Positions 10,818 through 21,465 are shown, counted from the stretch's first letter. The stretch: 49,999 nucleotides of DNA from Micromonospora arida (GCF_003857035.1 NZ_QGSY01000149.1:1-49999); one strand, 5' to 3'. Numbers and translations are program-made. The notes: generated by a model from the sequence alone, not told the origin.

Positions 10818-12602
10818 GTGGCAGCACGTAGCGACGACGCGGACTCGCGCGCCGCACGGTGGGAGAAGGAAGCCCACGATCTCTCCACGCAGGTCGCGTT
10901 CCTGCAAGAGGAACTCGCCCTGGTGCGGCGCAAGTTGACCGAAAGCCCCCGACACGTCCGGCAGCTCGAAGAGCGGCTGGCGGCCACCCAGGCACAGTTG
11001 GCGCGGCTGACAGAGAACAACGACCGGCTGGTGAGCACCCTCAAGGAAGCTCGCACGCAGATCGTGACGCTCAAGGAGGAGATCGACCGGCTCGCGCAAC
11101 CGCCGAGCGGTTACGGAGTCTTCCTGGCCAAGCACGAGGACGGCACGGTGGACGTCTTCACCGGTGGCCGCAAACTGCGGGTCGCGGTGTCGCCCTCGCT
11201 CGACGTGGGTGACCTGCGGCGCGGCCAGGAGGTCCTGCTCAACGACGCGCTCAACATCGTCGACGCGTTCGGTTACGAGCGGGTTGGCGAAGTGGTGATG
11301 CTCAAGGAGATCCTGGAGGGACCGAACGGCGGGCCGGGTGACCGGGCGCTGGTGGTCTCCCACTCCGACGAGGAGCGCATCGTGCACCTCGCCGAGACGC
11401 TCATCGGCTCGGCGATCCGGGCCGGCGACTCGCTCATGATCGAGCCCCGCTCGGCGTACGCGTACGAGCGGATCCCGAAGAGCGAGGTCGAGGAGCTGGT
11501 CCTGGAGGAGGTGCCCGACGTCGGCTACGGCGACATCGGTGGCCTCCAGTCGCAGATCGAGCAGATCCGCGACGCGGTGGAGTTGCCGTTCCTGCACGCG
11601 GACCTGTTCCGTGAGCACCAGCTCCGCCCACCCAAGGGCATCCTGCTCTACGGCCCACCCGGCTGTGGCAAGACGCTCATCGCCAAGGCGGTGGCCAACT
11701 CGCTGGCCAAGAAGATCGCCGAGCGGCAGGGCAAGGAGAAGCACACCAGCTTCTTCCTCAACATCAAGGGCCCGGAGCTGCTCAACAAGTACGTCGGTGA
11801 GACCGAGCGGCACATCCGGCTGATCTTCCAGCGCGCCCGGGAGAAGGCCGGCGAGGGCACGCCGGTGATCGTGTTCTTCGACGAGATGGACTCGATCTTC
11901 CGGACCCGCGGCTCCGGTGTCTCCTCCGACGTGGAGAACACCATCGTTCCGCAGCTGCTCAGCGAGATCGACGGCGTGGAAGGGCTGGAGAACGTCATCG
12001 TCATCGGCGCCTCCAACCGGGAAGACATGATCGACCCGGCGATCCTGCGCCCCGGTCGCCTCGATGTGAAGATCAAGATCGAGCGACCGGACGCCGAGGC
12101 GGCCAAGGACATCTTCTCCAAGTACATCCTCTCCGGGCTGCCCCTGCACCCGGACGACCTGGCCGAACACGGCACCGACCCCCAGGCCACTGTCGCGGCG
12201 ATGATCGACGCCGTGGTGCTGCGGATGTACTCGGAAACCGAAGAGAATCGATTCCTTGAGGTCACCTACGCCAACGGTGACAAGGAAGTCCTCTACTTCA
12301 AGGACTTCAACTCCGGCGCGATGATCCAGAACATCGTCGACCGCAGCAAGAAGATGGCCATCAAGGAGTTCCTCACCTCGGGTCGCAAGGGGCTGCGCCT
12401 GCAGCACCTGCTCGACGCCTGCGTCGACGAGTTCCGCGAGAACGAGGACCTCCCCAACACCACCAACCCCGACGACTGGGCGCGCATCTCCGGCAAGAAG
12501 GGTGAGCGGATCGTCTACATCCGCACGCTCGTCTCCGGCGGCAAGGGCGCCGAGGCCGGCCGGTCCATCGAGACCGCGAGCAACACCGGTCAGTACCTGT
12601 AG
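10818..12602 (+). CDS. arc: proteasome-associated AAA ATPase Arc/Mpa
   Basis: A 594-residue hexameric unfoldase that binds pupylated proteins and feeds them into the 20S proteasome. The N-terminal coiled coil (about 10-95) is the Pup-binding element, followed by tandem OB domains (about 97-240). The AAA module has Walker A GPPGCGKT (279-286) and Walker B VIVFFDE (Asp355, Glu356). The chain ends in QYL (592-594), the C-terminal proteasome-gate-opening motif. Length matches the family. GTG at 10818 is chosen for its strong GGGGAGGTG site. It ends in a well-formed terminator and is separated from dop by glycan genes. Confidence 0.97.
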   Translation: MAARSDDADSRAARWEKEAHDLSTQVAFLQEELALVRRKLTESPRHVRQLEERLAATQAQLARLTENNDRLVSTLKEARTQIVTLKEEIDRLAQPPSGYGVFLAKHEDGTVDVFTGGRKLRVAVSPSLDVGDLRRGQEVLLNDALNIVDAFGYERVGEVVMLKEILEGPNGGPGDRALVVSHSDEERIVHLAETLIGSAIRAGDSLMIEPRSAYAYERIPKSEVEELVLEEVPDVGYGDIGGLQSQIEQIRDAVELPFLHADLFREHQLRPPKGILLYGPPGCGKTLIAKAVANSLAKKIAERQGKEKHTSFFLNIKGPELLNKYVGETERHIRLIFQRAREKAGEGTPVIVFFDEMDSIFRTRGSGVSSDVENTIVPQLLSEIDGVEGLENVIVIGASNREDMIDPAILRPGRLDVKIKIERPDAEAAKDIFSKYILSGLPLHPDDLAEHGTDPQATVAAMIDAVVLRMYSETEENRFLEVTYANGDKEVLYFKDFNSGAMIQNIVDRSKKMAIKEFLTSGRKGLRLQHLLDACVDEFRENEDLPNTTNPDDWARISGKKGERIVYIRTLVSGGKGAEAGRSIETASNTGQYL

Positions 12603-12616
12603 AGCCGACGTTCAAT

Positions 12617-12649
12617 CGGGGCGACGCGTTTCGACGCGTCGCCCCGTTT
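12617..12649 (+). terminator. intrinsic terminator of arc with TTCG tetraloop
   Basis: Arms 12617-12629 and 12634-12646 form a perfect 13-bp stem closed by a TTCG loop and followed by TTT. It starts 15 nt after the arc stop and could also serve the convergent GtrA gene. Confidence 0.85.
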
Positions 12650-12685
12650 GACGTTCCGCCGGAGTTCGGCGGGCTGTTCTGCGGG

Positions 12686-13099
12686 TCAGCTCGGAGCGTC
12701 GGTGAAGATCCACTTGCGGGAGACGAAGAGATTCAGCACCGCCAGGCCCCCGGTGGTGAGCACCTTCGCGACCAGGTACGGAAGGCCGGCCCAGGTCAAC
12801 CCCTGCACGAGGGCGACCGTGAGAGCCAGGTTGACGATCACCAGCAGCAGATACCGCCAGGCCTGACCGCCGACGTCGCCGGTCGAGCCGAATGACCATG
12901 CGCGGTTGAGCCCGAAGTTGACCACGAACGCCACGGCGAAGGCGAGGACCGTGGCGAACGGCAGCCACACCCCCAGCACACCGTGGAACAGGTAGAGCGC
13001 GCTGGTGTCGGTGATCGCGCTGAGACCTCCGACGATGAGAAACCGCACCTCGCTGCGCCGCGTCAAGCCTGCGAACGTCGCCGAGGCCGCCGCCTTCAT
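12686..13099 (-). CDS. GtrA-family membrane protein
   Basis: A 137-residue protein with four predicted membrane helices. It carries the paired family motifs [10 protein letters not shown] (about 61-70) and [10 protein letters not shown] (about 123-132), one per two-helix half. GtrA proteins are thought to flip or present polyprenyl-phosphate-linked sugars in cell-wall or O-antigen modification. ATG at 13099 is preceded by AAGG at 7 nt. A likely functional partner is the GT2 gene at 15808, a polyprenyl-phosphate sugar transferase type. It is divergent from the N-acyltransferase gene. Confidence 0.85.
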   Translation of the reverse strand: MKAAASATFAGLTRRSEVRFLIVGGLSAITDTSALYLFHGVLGVWLPFATVLAFAVAFVVNFGLNRAWSFGSTGDVGGQAWRYLLLVIVNLALTVALVQGLTWAGLPYLVAKVLTTGGLAVLNLFVSRKWIFTDAPS

Positions 13100-13149
13100 C
13101 GCTGAACCTTGGATGCGGACCCGCCATGTGTCGTCACGGTGGAGCACGC

Positions 13150-13155
13150 TATCGT
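13150..13155 (+). promoter_or_regulatory. possible -10 box of the amino-sugar operon
   Basis: TATCGT, 44 nt upstream of GTG 13200, with only a poor -35 (TGTGTC at 13127-13132, 17-nt spacer). It lies in the gap between divergent GtrA and acyltransferase genes. Confidence 0.35.
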
Positions 13156-13199
13156 CTCCCCGTCCCGCGATCGCCCCGAGACCCCCCGAAGGTGTGCAA

Positions 13200-13742
<543 letters not shown>

Positions 13743-13764
13743 ACCTCACAGGAGACAACCCCTC

Positions 13765-14865
13765 ATGTCTATTCCCATCACTTCGGTGGTCATCGGCCCC
13801 GAGGAAGAGGCCGCGGTCCTGTCGGTTCTGCGATCCGGCAGGCTGGCCCAGGGACCGATGGTCGCCGAACTGGAGCGGTCGTTCGCGGAGCTCTGCGGTG
13901 TCCCCCACGCCGTGGCCGTCAGCAACGGCACCGTCGCCCTGGTGGCCGCTCTCGAAGCGCTCGGTCTGCAGCCCGGCGACGAGGTGATCACCACTCCCTT
14001 CAGCTTCGCGGCGACCCTGAACGCGATTCTCGAGTCCGGAGCGACGGTCCGCTTCGCCGACATCCGTGACGATTTCACCATCGACCCGGACTCGGTCCAG
14101 GCGCTGGTCAACGCACGGACCAAGGCCATCCTCCCGGTGCACCTCTACGGCCTGCCCGCCGACATGACGGCCCTCACCGCGATCGCCGAGACCGCCGGGC
14201 TCGCGATCGTCGAGGACGCCGCCCAGGCGCACGGCGCGCGCGTTGGTGACCGGGCGGTCGGCTCGTTCGGGGTCGGCTGCTTCTCCATGTACGCCACGAA
14301 GAACCTGCAGTGCGGCGAAGGCGGTCTGATCACCACCTCCGACGACGCCATCGCGGACCGGCTCCGGCTGCTGCGCAACCAGGGCATGCGGGTGCGGTAC
14401 CAGTACGAGGCGCCGGGCCACAACTGGCGACTGACCGACCTGCAGGCGGCCATCGCCGTGCCGCAGGTCGGCCGGCTGGCCGAGACCACGGCTCGCCGGG
14501 TCTCGAACGCCGCGCGGCTGACCGCCGGCCTCGCCGACCTGCCCGGGCTGACCACCCCGTCGGTGCCGGCTGGACGAAGCCACGTCTGGCACCAGTACAC
14601 CGTGCGTATCGGCGCCGACGCGCCACTGAGCCGCGACGACCTCGGCAAGCGGCTTGATGAGCGGCAGATCGGCTACGGTCTGTACTACCCCCGCCTCATG
14701 CACCACTACGACTGCTACGTGGGTCACCCCCAGATCGGCACGGATGAGACTCCTCGTGCCCTTCGCGCCGCCGAAGAGGCACTTTCCCTTCCTGTTCACC
14801 AACACCTCGCCGACGACGACGTCGACCAGGTGATCGAGGCCGTACGAGGTGCGTTCAATGCCTAA
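13765..14865 (+). CDS. DegT/DnrJ/EryC1 sugar aminotransferase (WbpE-like)
   Basis: A 366-residue PLP enzyme that transaminates a nucleotide-linked keto-sugar. The Schiff-base lysine is Lys179 in SMYATKNLQCGEGG, and Asp151 in IVEDAAQAHGA contacts the pyridine nitrogen. HNWRLTDLQAAIA (about 214-226) is typical of the family. Beside WbpD-like and WbpB-like genes it most likely installs the 3-amino group in a UDP-2,3-diamino-glucuronate-type route. ATG at 13765 has AGGAGA 9 nt upstream. Its 3' end overlaps the dehydrogenase start by 8 nt. Confidence 0.92.
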   Translation: MSIPITSVVIGPEEEAAVLSVLRSGRLAQGPMVAELERSFAELCGVPHAVAVSNGTVALVAALEALGLQPGDEVITTPFSFAATLNAILESGATVRFADIRDDFTIDPDSVQALVNARTKAILPVHLYGLPADMTALTAIAETAGLAIVEDAAQAHGARVGDRAVGSFGVGCFSMYATKNLQCGEGGLITTSDDAIADRLRLLRNQGMRVRYQYEAPGHNWRLTDLQAAIAVPQVGRLAETTARRVSNAARLTAGLADLPGLTTPSVPAGRSHVWHQYTVRIGADAPLSRDDLGKRLDERQIGYGLYYPRLMHHYDCYVGHPQIGTDETPRALRAAEEALSLPVHQHLADDDVDQVIEAVRGAFNA

Positions 14866-15805
14866 TTTGGCGATCATCGGCGCGGGCATCATGGGCGCGA
14901 ACCACGGTCGAGTGGCCCGCGCCACGCCGGACGTCACCGTCACCTCCGTCTGCGACCCCGACCCCCAGCGGGCCGCCACCCTGGCCAAGGCCATCGGCGC
15001 GGATTACACGACCGACATTGACGAGGCGCTGGCCGGCGTGGACGCGGTCATCCTGGCGACCCCGAGCGAGACGCACGGCGAGTTGGGCTCGCGCATCCTG
15101 CGCAGCGGCCGGGACCTTCTCGTCGAGAAGCCGATCGCGACCTCCGTCGCCGACGCGCGGCACCTCATCGACCTCGCGGAGAAGCACGAACGCGTGTTGA
15201 TGGTCGGTCACGTCGAGCGCTTCAACCCGGCGGTCACGGAGCTCCTCCAACTGGTGGACGACCCGCTGTCGTTGGAGATCACCCGGGTCGGCCCGTTCTC
15301 CAACCGTGCCCTCGCCGACGTCCTGCTGGACCTGATGATCCACGACGTGGACCTGGCACGGACGGTGGCCGGCTCGGAGATCGTCGCCCACCGCGCGGCG
15401 ACCCGGATCGTCCGGTCCGCTGAGCAGGACCTGGCCTTCGCCCTGCTCATGTTCGAGAACGGCTTGATCGCCAACATCACGGCGAGCCGAGTCAGCCAGA
15501 ATAAGATCCGCCGCGTCACCCTCACCCAGCGCAACGACTGCGTCATCGCCGACCTGCTGCGCCAGCAGGTCGAGGTGCACCGGATCGAGCACTCCGAGTT
15601 CCTCTCCGAGGGCGGCGTGCGCTACCGGCAGAGTGGGCGGGTCGAGATCCCCTTCCTCTCCCAGCACGGCGAGCCGCTGATGCACGAGCTGCGGCACTTC
15701 GCCGACTGCGTCGTCAACCGTCGCCGGCCGGTGGTCAGCGGCGAGGACGGCCTGGCCGCGCTCGAGGTGTGCCTCCAGATCCGCGACACCGCCCTGGTCG
15801 GCTGA
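14858..15805 (+). CDS. Gfo/Idh/MocA-family oxidoreductase (WbpB-like)
   Basis: A 315-residue NAD(P)-dependent sugar dehydrogenase. The Rossmann motif GAGIMG is at 8-13, EKP at 90-92 carries the conserved Lys, VGHVERFNP is near 117-125, and LMIHDVD supplies the catalytic-region His. In the WbpB/WlbA route this enzyme oxidises C3 of UDP-GlcNAc-uronic acid before transamination. ATG at 14858 has GAGGTG at 6 nt and overlaps the upstream stop, so the genes are coupled. The UDP-GlcNAc 6-dehydrogenase needed to supply the substrate is not in this window. Confidence 0.9.
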   Translation: MPNLAIIGAGIMGANHGRVARATPDVTVTSVCDPDPQRAATLAKAIGADYTTDIDEALAGVDAVILATPSETHGELGSRILRSGRDLLVEKPIATSVADARHLIDLAEKHERVLMVGHVERFNPAVTELLQLVDDPLSLEITRVGPFSNRALADVLLDLMIHDVDLARTVAGSEIVAHRAATRIVRSAEQDLAFALLMFENGLIANITASRVSQNKIRRVTLTQRNDCVIADLLRQQVEVHRIEHSEFLSEGGVRYRQSGRVEIPFLSQHGEPLMHELRHFADCVVNRRRPVVSGEDGLAALEVCLQIRDTALVG

Positions 15806-15807
15806 GC

Positions 15808-16740
15808 ATGTACAAGGGTCAGAAGGTCGCCGCTGTCGTCCCGGCCTACAACGAGAGCCGGCTGATCGGCAAGACGATCACCACGATGCCCGACTTCGTG
15901 GACTTCATCGTGGTGATCAACGACTGCTCCACCGACGACACCTCCGAGCGGGCTCGCGCGGTGGGTGACCCGCGGGTCGTCGTCATCGACCACGAGAAGA
16001 ACACCGGCGTCGGTGGTTCGATCATGGACGGGCACGAGCGGGCCCTCGCTTTGGGCGCCGACATCAACGTCGTGATGGCCGGTGACGCCCAGATGGATCC
16101 GGCCTACCTGCCGGCGCTGCTCGACCCGATCTGCGACGACGGCTACGAGTTCACCAAGGCGAACCGCTTCTTCTCCCGTACGTCGTTCGCCGACATGCCG
16201 GCCGTACGGATGCTGGGGAGCGTCGCCCTGTCGTTCGCGACCAAGGTCGCCAGCGGCTACTGGAACCTCTTCGACCCGCAGAACGGTTACACCGCGGTGT
16301 CCCGGTCGGCCCTCCTGCGGCTCAACGTCGCCGCCGTGGCACGCGGCTACGAGTTCGAGAACGACCTCCTGATCTGGCTCAACATCGCCAACGCCCGAGC
16401 CAAGGACGTACCGATCCCCGCCAGCTACGGCGAGGAGGTGTCGACGATGCGCATCCACCGGGTGGCCCCCCGCATCGCCAGCCTCCTGTTCCGCGGCTTC
16501 TGGCGGCGGATGCTGCTCAAGCACGTGCTCGCCTCGTTCTCCGCCGTCGCGCTGCTGTTCTTCACCGGCCTGTTCCTCATCCTGTTCGGCTCCGGCTGGG
16601 GGATCTGGGTGCTGGCGGAGACCCTCGGCCCACCGGCCGCCACCACCGGTAGCGTCCTGCTCTGCGTCGGGCCGCTGCTGACCGGAATCCACATGCTGAT
16701 CTCCGCGCTCACCCTGGACATCCAGTCGACGCCGGACTGA
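15808..16740 (+). CDS. family 2 glycosyltransferase with C-terminal membrane helices
   Basis: A 310-residue GT-A enzyme resembling dolichol/polyprenyl-phosphate sugar transferases. VVPAYNE (about 10-16), INDCSTDDT (about 38-46) and GDAQMDP (about 91-97) are the donor and metal-binding motifs; DAQ replaces the more usual DGQ/DxD. Two membrane helices lie in the last 80 residues (about 235-258 and 275-300). It starts 2 nt after the dehydrogenase stop. It probably transfers a sugar, perhaps the diamino-uronate made by the preceding genes, onto a lipid carrier, with GtrA as flipping partner. Confidence 0.88.
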   Translation: MYKGQKVAAVVPAYNESRLIGKTITTMPDFVDFIVVINDCSTDDTSERARAVGDPRVVVIDHEKNTGVGGSIMDGHERALALGADINVVMAGDAQMDPAYLPALLDPICDDGYEFTKANRFFSRTSFADMPAVRMLGSVALSFATKVASGYWNLFDPQNGYTAVSRSALLRLNVAAVARGYEFENDLLIWLNIANARAKDVPIPASYGEEVSTMRIHRVAPRIASLLFRGFWRRMLLKHVLASFSAVALLFFTGLFLILFGSGWGIWVLAETLGPPAATTGSVLLCVGPLLTGIHMLISALTLDIQSTPD

Positions 16741-16797
16741 CCGGTACCGCGCCCTGATCCGTTCCGTGCCCCCTGAAAGGCAGCGCAGAGAACCGCG

Positions 16798-18369
16798 ATG
16801 ACCGAACAACCTGCGGCCGGCGACGGCGACGGCGACGTCGCCGTCGCCGGTGCCGGCGCTCGCCGGATCTGGATCCTGGCGTTCGTCGGCTTCCTGCTGA
16901 CCATCGGGGCCTGGTCGGTCGCCGCCCCCTACGACGGCACGCCGGACGAGCGGGAGCACATGATCCGCGCCGCCGGTGTGGCGGCGGGGGAGATCGCTCC
17001 GCCGCCGGCAGCCGCGAAGAAGGGCTCGGGAGCCTTCCAGGACGTGCCCGCCGGCCTGGTCAGAGAGCAGTGCTGGCAGTTCAAGCCGACCGTCTCCGCC
17101 GCCTGCGCGGTCCCACCGGGCAGCGACGACACCCCCGTGCGTGCCGGCACCGGCGCCGGTCGCTACCACCCCGTCTACTACGCCCTGGTGGGCTGGCCGC
17201 TCGACATCTGGCCGGGCTGGTCCGGGGTGCTGCTCGCCCGGTTCATCAGCGCTGGCATCGCCGCGGCGCTGTTGGCCAGCGCATTCGTCGTGGCGGTGAA
17301 CTGGTCCCGGCGTCGTCTGATGATCGCCGGGCTGCTGGTCGCGGTCACCCCGATGGCCGCCCAGATGGCCAGCGCCGTCAACCCCAACGGCGTGGAGATC
17401 GCCGCCGGCGTGGCGTTCTTCGCCGCGACCATCCCCCTGTTCCTGGACCGCAGGCCGAAGCCGCACCACGGGCTTCTCATCCTGGCCGGCGTCAGCGGCC
17501 TGCTGCTGGCGATGCTGCGGCAGACCGGGCCGCTCTGGCTGGCCGCGGCGTTCGTCGCCTTCGCCTTCCCGTGGCGGCAGAGCAACGTCGGCCGGCTGGT
17601 ACGCGAGAAGGCCGTGTGGTGGTGGGTCGGCGGCATCGCCGTCGCGGCCCTCACCGCCGTCGGCTGGGGCGTCGTGATGAAGTCCTCCGACCTCGGCAAG
17701 TACGGCGGCCACGTGTACACCTACGGCCAGGCCGCCTTCGCCGAGGCCGACCGGTGGCGCAGCTACCTCGACCAGATGGTCGGAGTGACATCATGGCTGG
17801 ATACCCGGATGCCCGCGCCGATCTACCTGACCTGGCAGTTCGTCGCCGCGGCGCTGTTGATCGGGGCGTTCGTCTTCGGCCGGTTGGTCGACCGTGGGCG
17901 GCTGCTCGTCCTGATCGTCGCCGGCACCGTCGTGCCGTCCGTGATGCAGGTGGCCCTGGTCAAGCAGACCGGTTTCGTCACCCAGGGCCGCTACATGCTG
18001 CCGATGCTCGCCGGGGTGATGCTGTTCGCCGCGTACGTCTGGGAGGAGCGCGGGCTCGACGCGGCCCGCAGCCGCACCCTGGTCCGGCTCAGCGTCATCC
18101 TGCTCCTGCCGATCCAACTCTTCACGCTGATCTTGACGATGGTGCGGTGGCAGGACGGGCTGCCCAAGTACCTGACCTTCCGCACCATCAACCCCTTCGC
18201 CGGCGACTGGCACCCGCCACTCGGCTCGATCACGCCCCTGCTGGCGAGCGTGCTCGGTCTGACCCTGCTCGGCGTCCTCGCCTGGCGGGTCTCGATGCGC
18301 CCACTGAACGAGCCCGACGAGCCGACGCCCGCGATCGCCGAGCAGACACCGGCAGCGGACCTGCGCTGA
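16798..18369 (+). CDS. DUF2142-type polytopic membrane protein
   Basis: A 523-residue protein with about 10-12 membrane helices. The first large loop carries GTPDEREHM (Asp50, Glu51, His54), like the acidic loop motif of GT-C-fold lipid-linked glycosyltransferases. DUF2142 members occur in surface-polymer loci and are presumed glycosyltransferases; activity is unproven. It is last in the amino-sugar operon, 57 nt after the GT2. The Shine-Dalgarno is weak. Codons 10-18 form a 26-bp perfect palindrome close to the start codon. Confidence 0.8.
   Translation: MTEQPAAGDGDGDVAVAGAGARRIWILAFVGFLLTIGAWSVAAPYDGTPDEREHMIRAAGVAAGEIAPPPAAAKKGSGAFQDVPAGLVREQCWQFKPTVSAACAVPPGSDDTPVRAGTGAGRYHPVYYALVGWPLDIWPGWSGVLLARFISAGIAAALLASAFVVAVNWSRRRLMIAGLLVAVTPMAAQMASAVNPNGVEIAAGVAFFAATIPLFLDRRPKPHHGLLILAGVSGLLLAMLRQTGPLWLAAAFVAFAFPWRQSNVGRLVREKAVWWWVGGIAVAALTAVGWGVVMKSSDLGKYGGHVYTYGQAAFAEADRWRSYLDQMVGVTSWLDTRMPAPIYLTWQFVAAALLIGAFVFGRLVDRGRLLVLIVAGTVVPSVMQVALVKQTGFVTQGRYMLPMLAGVMLFAAYVWEERGLDAARSRTLVRLSVILLLPIQLFTLILTMVRWQDGLPKYLTFRTINPFAGDWHPPLGSITPLLASVLGLTLLGVLAWRVSMRPLNEPDEPTPAIAEQTPAADLR
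16824..16849. repeat. 26-bp perfect palindrome inside the DUF2142 coding start
   Basis: Thirteen bases on each side of the 16836/16837 junction are perfectly complementary, built from GAC-GGC and GTC-GCC repeats that encode Gly-Asp then Val-Ala. It begins 26 nt after the start codon and could fold in the mRNA. Confidence 0.7.
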
Positions 18370-18421
18370 TCGGCCGACCGGCCGGCCACGCCCGGTGCGG
18401 GCGTTGCTGTCGGATTCCGAC

Positions 18422-18427
18422 TAGTCT
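18422..18427 (+). promoter_or_regulatory. possible -10 box of dop
   Basis: TAGTCT, 84 nt upstream of the dop ATG. The near-palindrome TCGGATTCCGA (18410-18420) abuts it. No good -35. Confidence 0.35.
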
Positions 18428-18511
18428 GGAGTGCAGGGCCGATCGAGCGGTAACGCGCCGGCCGGCGGTGGGCGTGGACCGGTACGTCAGCGAGCTGAAG
18501 CGGGGCGCGGC

Positions 18512-20029
18512 ATGAGCGTACGGCGAATCATGGGCACCGAGGTCGAGTACGGCATCTCCGTGCCCGGGCAGGCCGGAGCCAACCCGATGGTCACCTCCTC
18601 GCAGGTGGTGAACGCCTACGGAGCACGTCCGGAACTCAACCGGGGCGGCCGGGCCCGGTGGGACTACGAGGAAGAGTCGCCGCTGCGCGACGCCCGTGGC
18701 TTCACCTACTCCGGTGCCGCGTACGACCCCGCCGAGGCTCTCGCGGACGAAGACCTCGGCCTGGCCAACGTGATACTCACCAACGGCGCACGCCTCTACG
18801 TCGACCACGCCCACCCCGAATACTCCACCCCGGAGGTCACCACCCCCCGGGACATCGTGCGCTGGGACAAGGCCGGCGAGCGGGTGATGGCCGAGGCGTC
18901 GCGCCGGGCCGCCACCATCCCGGGCACCCAGCCGATCCACCTCTACAAGAACAACACCGACAACAAGGGTGCCAGCTACGGCGCCCACGAAAACTACCTG
19001 ATGCGCCGCCAGACGCCGTTCGCCGACATCGTGGCGTACCTGACGCCGTTCTTTGTCACCCGGCAGATCGTCTGCGGCGCCGGCCGGGTCGGCATCGGCC
19101 AGGACGGCGGCCAGAGCGGCTTCCAGATCTCCCAACGCGCCGACTTCTTCGAGGTCGAGGTGGGCCTGGAGACCACCCTCAAGCGCCCGATCATCAACAC
19201 CCGCGACGAGCCGCACGCCGACGCCGACAAATACCGCCGGCTGCACGTCATCATCGGCGACGCCAACCTTTCCGAGATCTCCACCTACCTCAAGGTCGGC
19301 ACCACCGCCCTGATCCTCACCATGATCGAGGAGAAGGCGCTCGGCGCCGACCTCGGCATCGCCGACCCGGTCAGCGAGCTACGCGCGGTCAGCCACGACC
19401 CCTCCCTGACGCACCGGATGCGACTGCGCGACGGCCGCAAACTCACCGCTCTGGACCTGCAGTGGGCCTACCTGGAGCGGGTCCGGTCCTTTGTCGACGA
19501 CCGGTACGGCACCGACGCCGACGAGCAGACCATCGACGTGCTCGACCGCTGGGAGAGCGTCCTGGACCGGCTGGGCCGGGATCCGATGCTCTGCGCCGAC
19601 GAGTTGGACTGGGTGGCCAAGCTGCGGCTGCTGGAGGGCTACCGGGAGCGGGAGAAGCTCGGTTGGGGCTCGCACAAGCTCCAGCTTGTCGACCTTCAGT
19701 ATTCCGACGTCCGGCCGGAAAAGGGCCTCTACCACCGCCTGGTCAGCCGGGGGGCGATGAAGACACTGCTCACCGACGACGAGACGCGCAGCGCGATGAC
19801 CGAGCCGCCGGAGGACACCCGGGCCTACTTCCGCGGTCGCTGCCTCGCCCAGTACGCCTCCGAGGTGGTCGCCGCGAGCTGGGATTCGGTGATCTTCGAC
19901 GTGGGCCGTGAGTCGCTGGTCCGGGTCCCGATGATGGAGCCGGAGCGGGGCACCCGCGCGCACGTCGGGGCGCTTTTCGACCGCTGTGCCAGCGCCAAGG
20001 ACCTGCTGGAGACCTTGACCGGAGGCTGA
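18512..20029 (+). CDS. dop: depupylase / Pup deamidase Dop
   Basis: A 505-residue member of the carboxylate-amine ligase-like family with PafA. Dop converts the C-terminal Gln of Pup to Glu and later removes Pup from substrates. GTEVEYG (8-14) supplies the metal-binding Glu10. [15 protein letters not shown] (91-105) carries the catalytic Asp98. [22 protein letters not shown] and DLQYSDV are also shared with mycobacterial Dop. The GISVPG...NPMVTSS stretch distinguishes it from PafA. Length matches the family. The ATG is chosen by homology, and its ribosome binding site is weak. The Gln-ended Pup encoded 1.4 kb downstream needs this enzyme. Confidence 0.97.
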   Translation: MSVRRIMGTEVEYGISVPGQAGANPMVTSSQVVNAYGARPELNRGGRARWDYEEESPLRDARGFTYSGAAYDPAEALADEDLGLANVILTNGARLYVDHAHPEYSTPEVTTPRDIVRWDKAGERVMAEASRRAATIPGTQPIHLYKNNTDNKGASYGAHENYLMRRQTPFADIVAYLTPFFVTRQIVCGAGRVGIGQDGGQSGFQISQRADFFEVEVGLETTLKRPIINTRDEPHADADKYRRLHVIIGDANLSEISTYLKVGTTALILTMIEEKALGADLGIADPVSELRAVSHDPSLTHRMRLRDGRKLTALDLQWAYLERVRSFVDDRYGTDADEQTIDVLDRWESVLDRLGRDPMLCADELDWVAKLRLLEGYREREKLGWGSHKLQLVDLQYSDVRPEKGLYHRLVSRGAMKTLLTDDETRSAMTEPPEDTRAYFRGRCLAQYASEVVAASWDSVIFDVGRESLVRVPMMEPERGTRAHVGALFDRCASAKDLLETLTGG

Positions 20030-20106
20030 CGTCCGGGTGCCTCCTTCGGGGATCGGCTTGTGGCATGCTAGGCCGTCCCCAATTCCTCGACCCCCACGGT
20101 GATGCG

Positions 20107-21357
20107 ATGCTCCCCTCTGCCCGGCAGGTTGGCCGGCGTGCGGTGACGGCTGTTCCGCTGTCGAATGCCTACGCCGGGCGCGCCAACAGTTTCGGCTTCC
20201 TACGGCTGTGTTTTGCCGTAGCGGTCGTCCTTGCGCACACTGCGGTGATCGGGTATGCCCGACCGTTGACCGAGGTGGTCGACGTGGCCGGCCTGGGGGT
20301 GGCCGGCTTCTTCGGCATCTCCGGCTTCCTCATCACCCGCAGCGCTCGGCGCGCCAGCCTTCCCCGCTACCTGTGGCACCGGGCCCTGCGGATCTGGCCG
20401 GGCCTCTGGGTGTGTCTGCTGTTCATCGGTTTCGTGGTGGCGCCGATCGTCTGGTACGCCGAACGCGGCGATCTGGACGGGCTGTGGCGGCACCCGGCGG
20501 GTGTGGTCAACTTCCTGCAGGCCAACTGGTGGGGCGGCTACCGCCAACAGGGCATCATGGACGTCTTCCGGGACACGCCGTACGGCGACCTGGTGCGTCG
20601 CAGCGTCCTCGACGGCTCACTCTGGACGCTCAGCTACGAGATCTTCTGCTACCTGATCGTGGCTTCGCTGGCCGTGGTGGCGGTGCTGCGCCGTGCCCGC
20701 TGGCTGGTGCTCGCGGCCGCTGTTCTGGTCTTCGGTCTGCTGCTCTGGAACCAGTACGAGGCGCTGCGCTTCGGCGGGTCGACGTACTTCACCAGCGGCA
20801 GCATCGGCACGCTGCCGCTGCTCGGCGCGCTCAGCAAGATCTGGTTCCTGCGGTTCGGGTTCATGTTCCTGGTGGGCGCAGTGGCGGACCTGTACAGCGA
20901 CAAGCTGCCCATCAGCGACGTCCTCGGCGTGCTCGCCATCGTGGTGACCGGCTGGCAGACCCTGGAGGGTCACCTGTTCGGCCCGGCGCTGCTCACCTAC
21001 GAGTACGCCATCCTCTACCTTGCGGTCCGGTTGCCGCGGCTGCTGCATGTCGTGGGGCAGAAGAACGACTACTCGTACGGCATCTACATCTACTCCTTCG
21101 TCGTGCAGCAGATGCTGGCCTGGCTGGGGGCGGCGGCCTGGGGCTTCGTCGGCTACTTCGCGGTGGTCATGGTCTTCACCGTCGTGCTGGCGTTCCTGTC
21201 CTGGCACCTGGTGGAGAAGCAGGCTCTGCGCTTCAAGGACTGGACGCCTCGCTTCCGCCGCGGGGCACCACCGGCGGAGGCGTCGGGGGAGCGGCAGCCC
21301 GAGCCGGAGCGGGTGCCGGTGCCAGCCACGGCCGACGCGTCGGCTCCTCGGGGCTGA
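20107..21357 (+). CDS. acyltransferase family 3 membrane protein (OafA-like)
   Basis: A 416-residue integral membrane O-acyltransferase with about 10 helices. VLAHTAVIGYARP near the N-terminus has the conserved His. FFGISGFLIT and the Arg-rich RYLWHRALRIWPGLW follow, as in OafA/NodX-type enzymes that acetylate surface polysaccharides. ATG at 20107 is chosen for GGTGA just upstream; in-frame ATG at 20065 would add 14 residues. It sits between dop and pup on the same strand, and likely decorates the glycan made by the flanking loci. Confidence 0.88.
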   Translation: MLPSARQVGRRAVTAVPLSNAYAGRANSFGFLRLCFAVAVVLAHTAVIGYARPLTEVVDVAGLGVAGFFGISGFLITRSARRASLPRYLWHRALRIWPGLWVCLLFIGFVVAPIVWYAERGDLDGLWRHPAGVVNFLQANWWGGYRQQGIMDVFRDTPYGDLVRRSVLDGSLWTLSYEIFCYLIVASLAVVAVLRRARWLVLAAAVLVFGLLLWNQYEALRFGGSTYFTSGSIGTLPLLGALSKIWFLRFGFMFLVGAVADLYSDKLPISDVLGVLAIVVTGWQTLEGHLFGPALLTYEYAILYLAVRLPRLLHVVGQKNDYSYGIYIYSFVVQQMLAWLGAAAWGFVGYFAVVMVFTVVLAFLSWHLVEKQALRFKDWTPRFRRGAPPAEASGERQPEPERVPVPATADASAPRG

Positions 21358-21429
21358 CCGTTCCGGCGCGATCGAACGCCCCCGACCCGAACACGGCGGA
21401 CGTGAGGGCTTTCTGTCGCCTGGGCGGGG

Positions 21430-21435
21430 TAGATT
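21430..21435 (+). promoter_or_regulatory. probable -10 box of the pup-prcBA transcript
   Basis: TAGATT, 30 nt upstream of the pup GTG, leaving room for a short leader carrying GGAGGAGG (21453-21460). No convincing -35. Confidence 0.5.
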
Positions 21436-21465
21436 TCATGCCAGACGATCGTGGAGGAGGCAGCA

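Noticed and set aside
15622..17712. Long minus-strand open frame over the Gfo/Idh, GT2 and DUF2142 genes
   Set aside because: Antisense shadow; no motifs, and the plus-strand genes have clear family signatures.
18408..18427. TGTCGG followed by TAGTCT upstream of dop as a PafBC-type (RecA-NDp) promoter
   Set aside because: The downstream half of the TGTC element is wrong, and the spacing is 2 nt shorter than the TTGTCRGTG-N8-TANNNT consensus as I recall it.
21451..21465. Pup start five codons upstream of GTG 21466
   Set aside because: Those codons are the GGAGGAGG ribosome binding site, and Pup homologues start near MAT.
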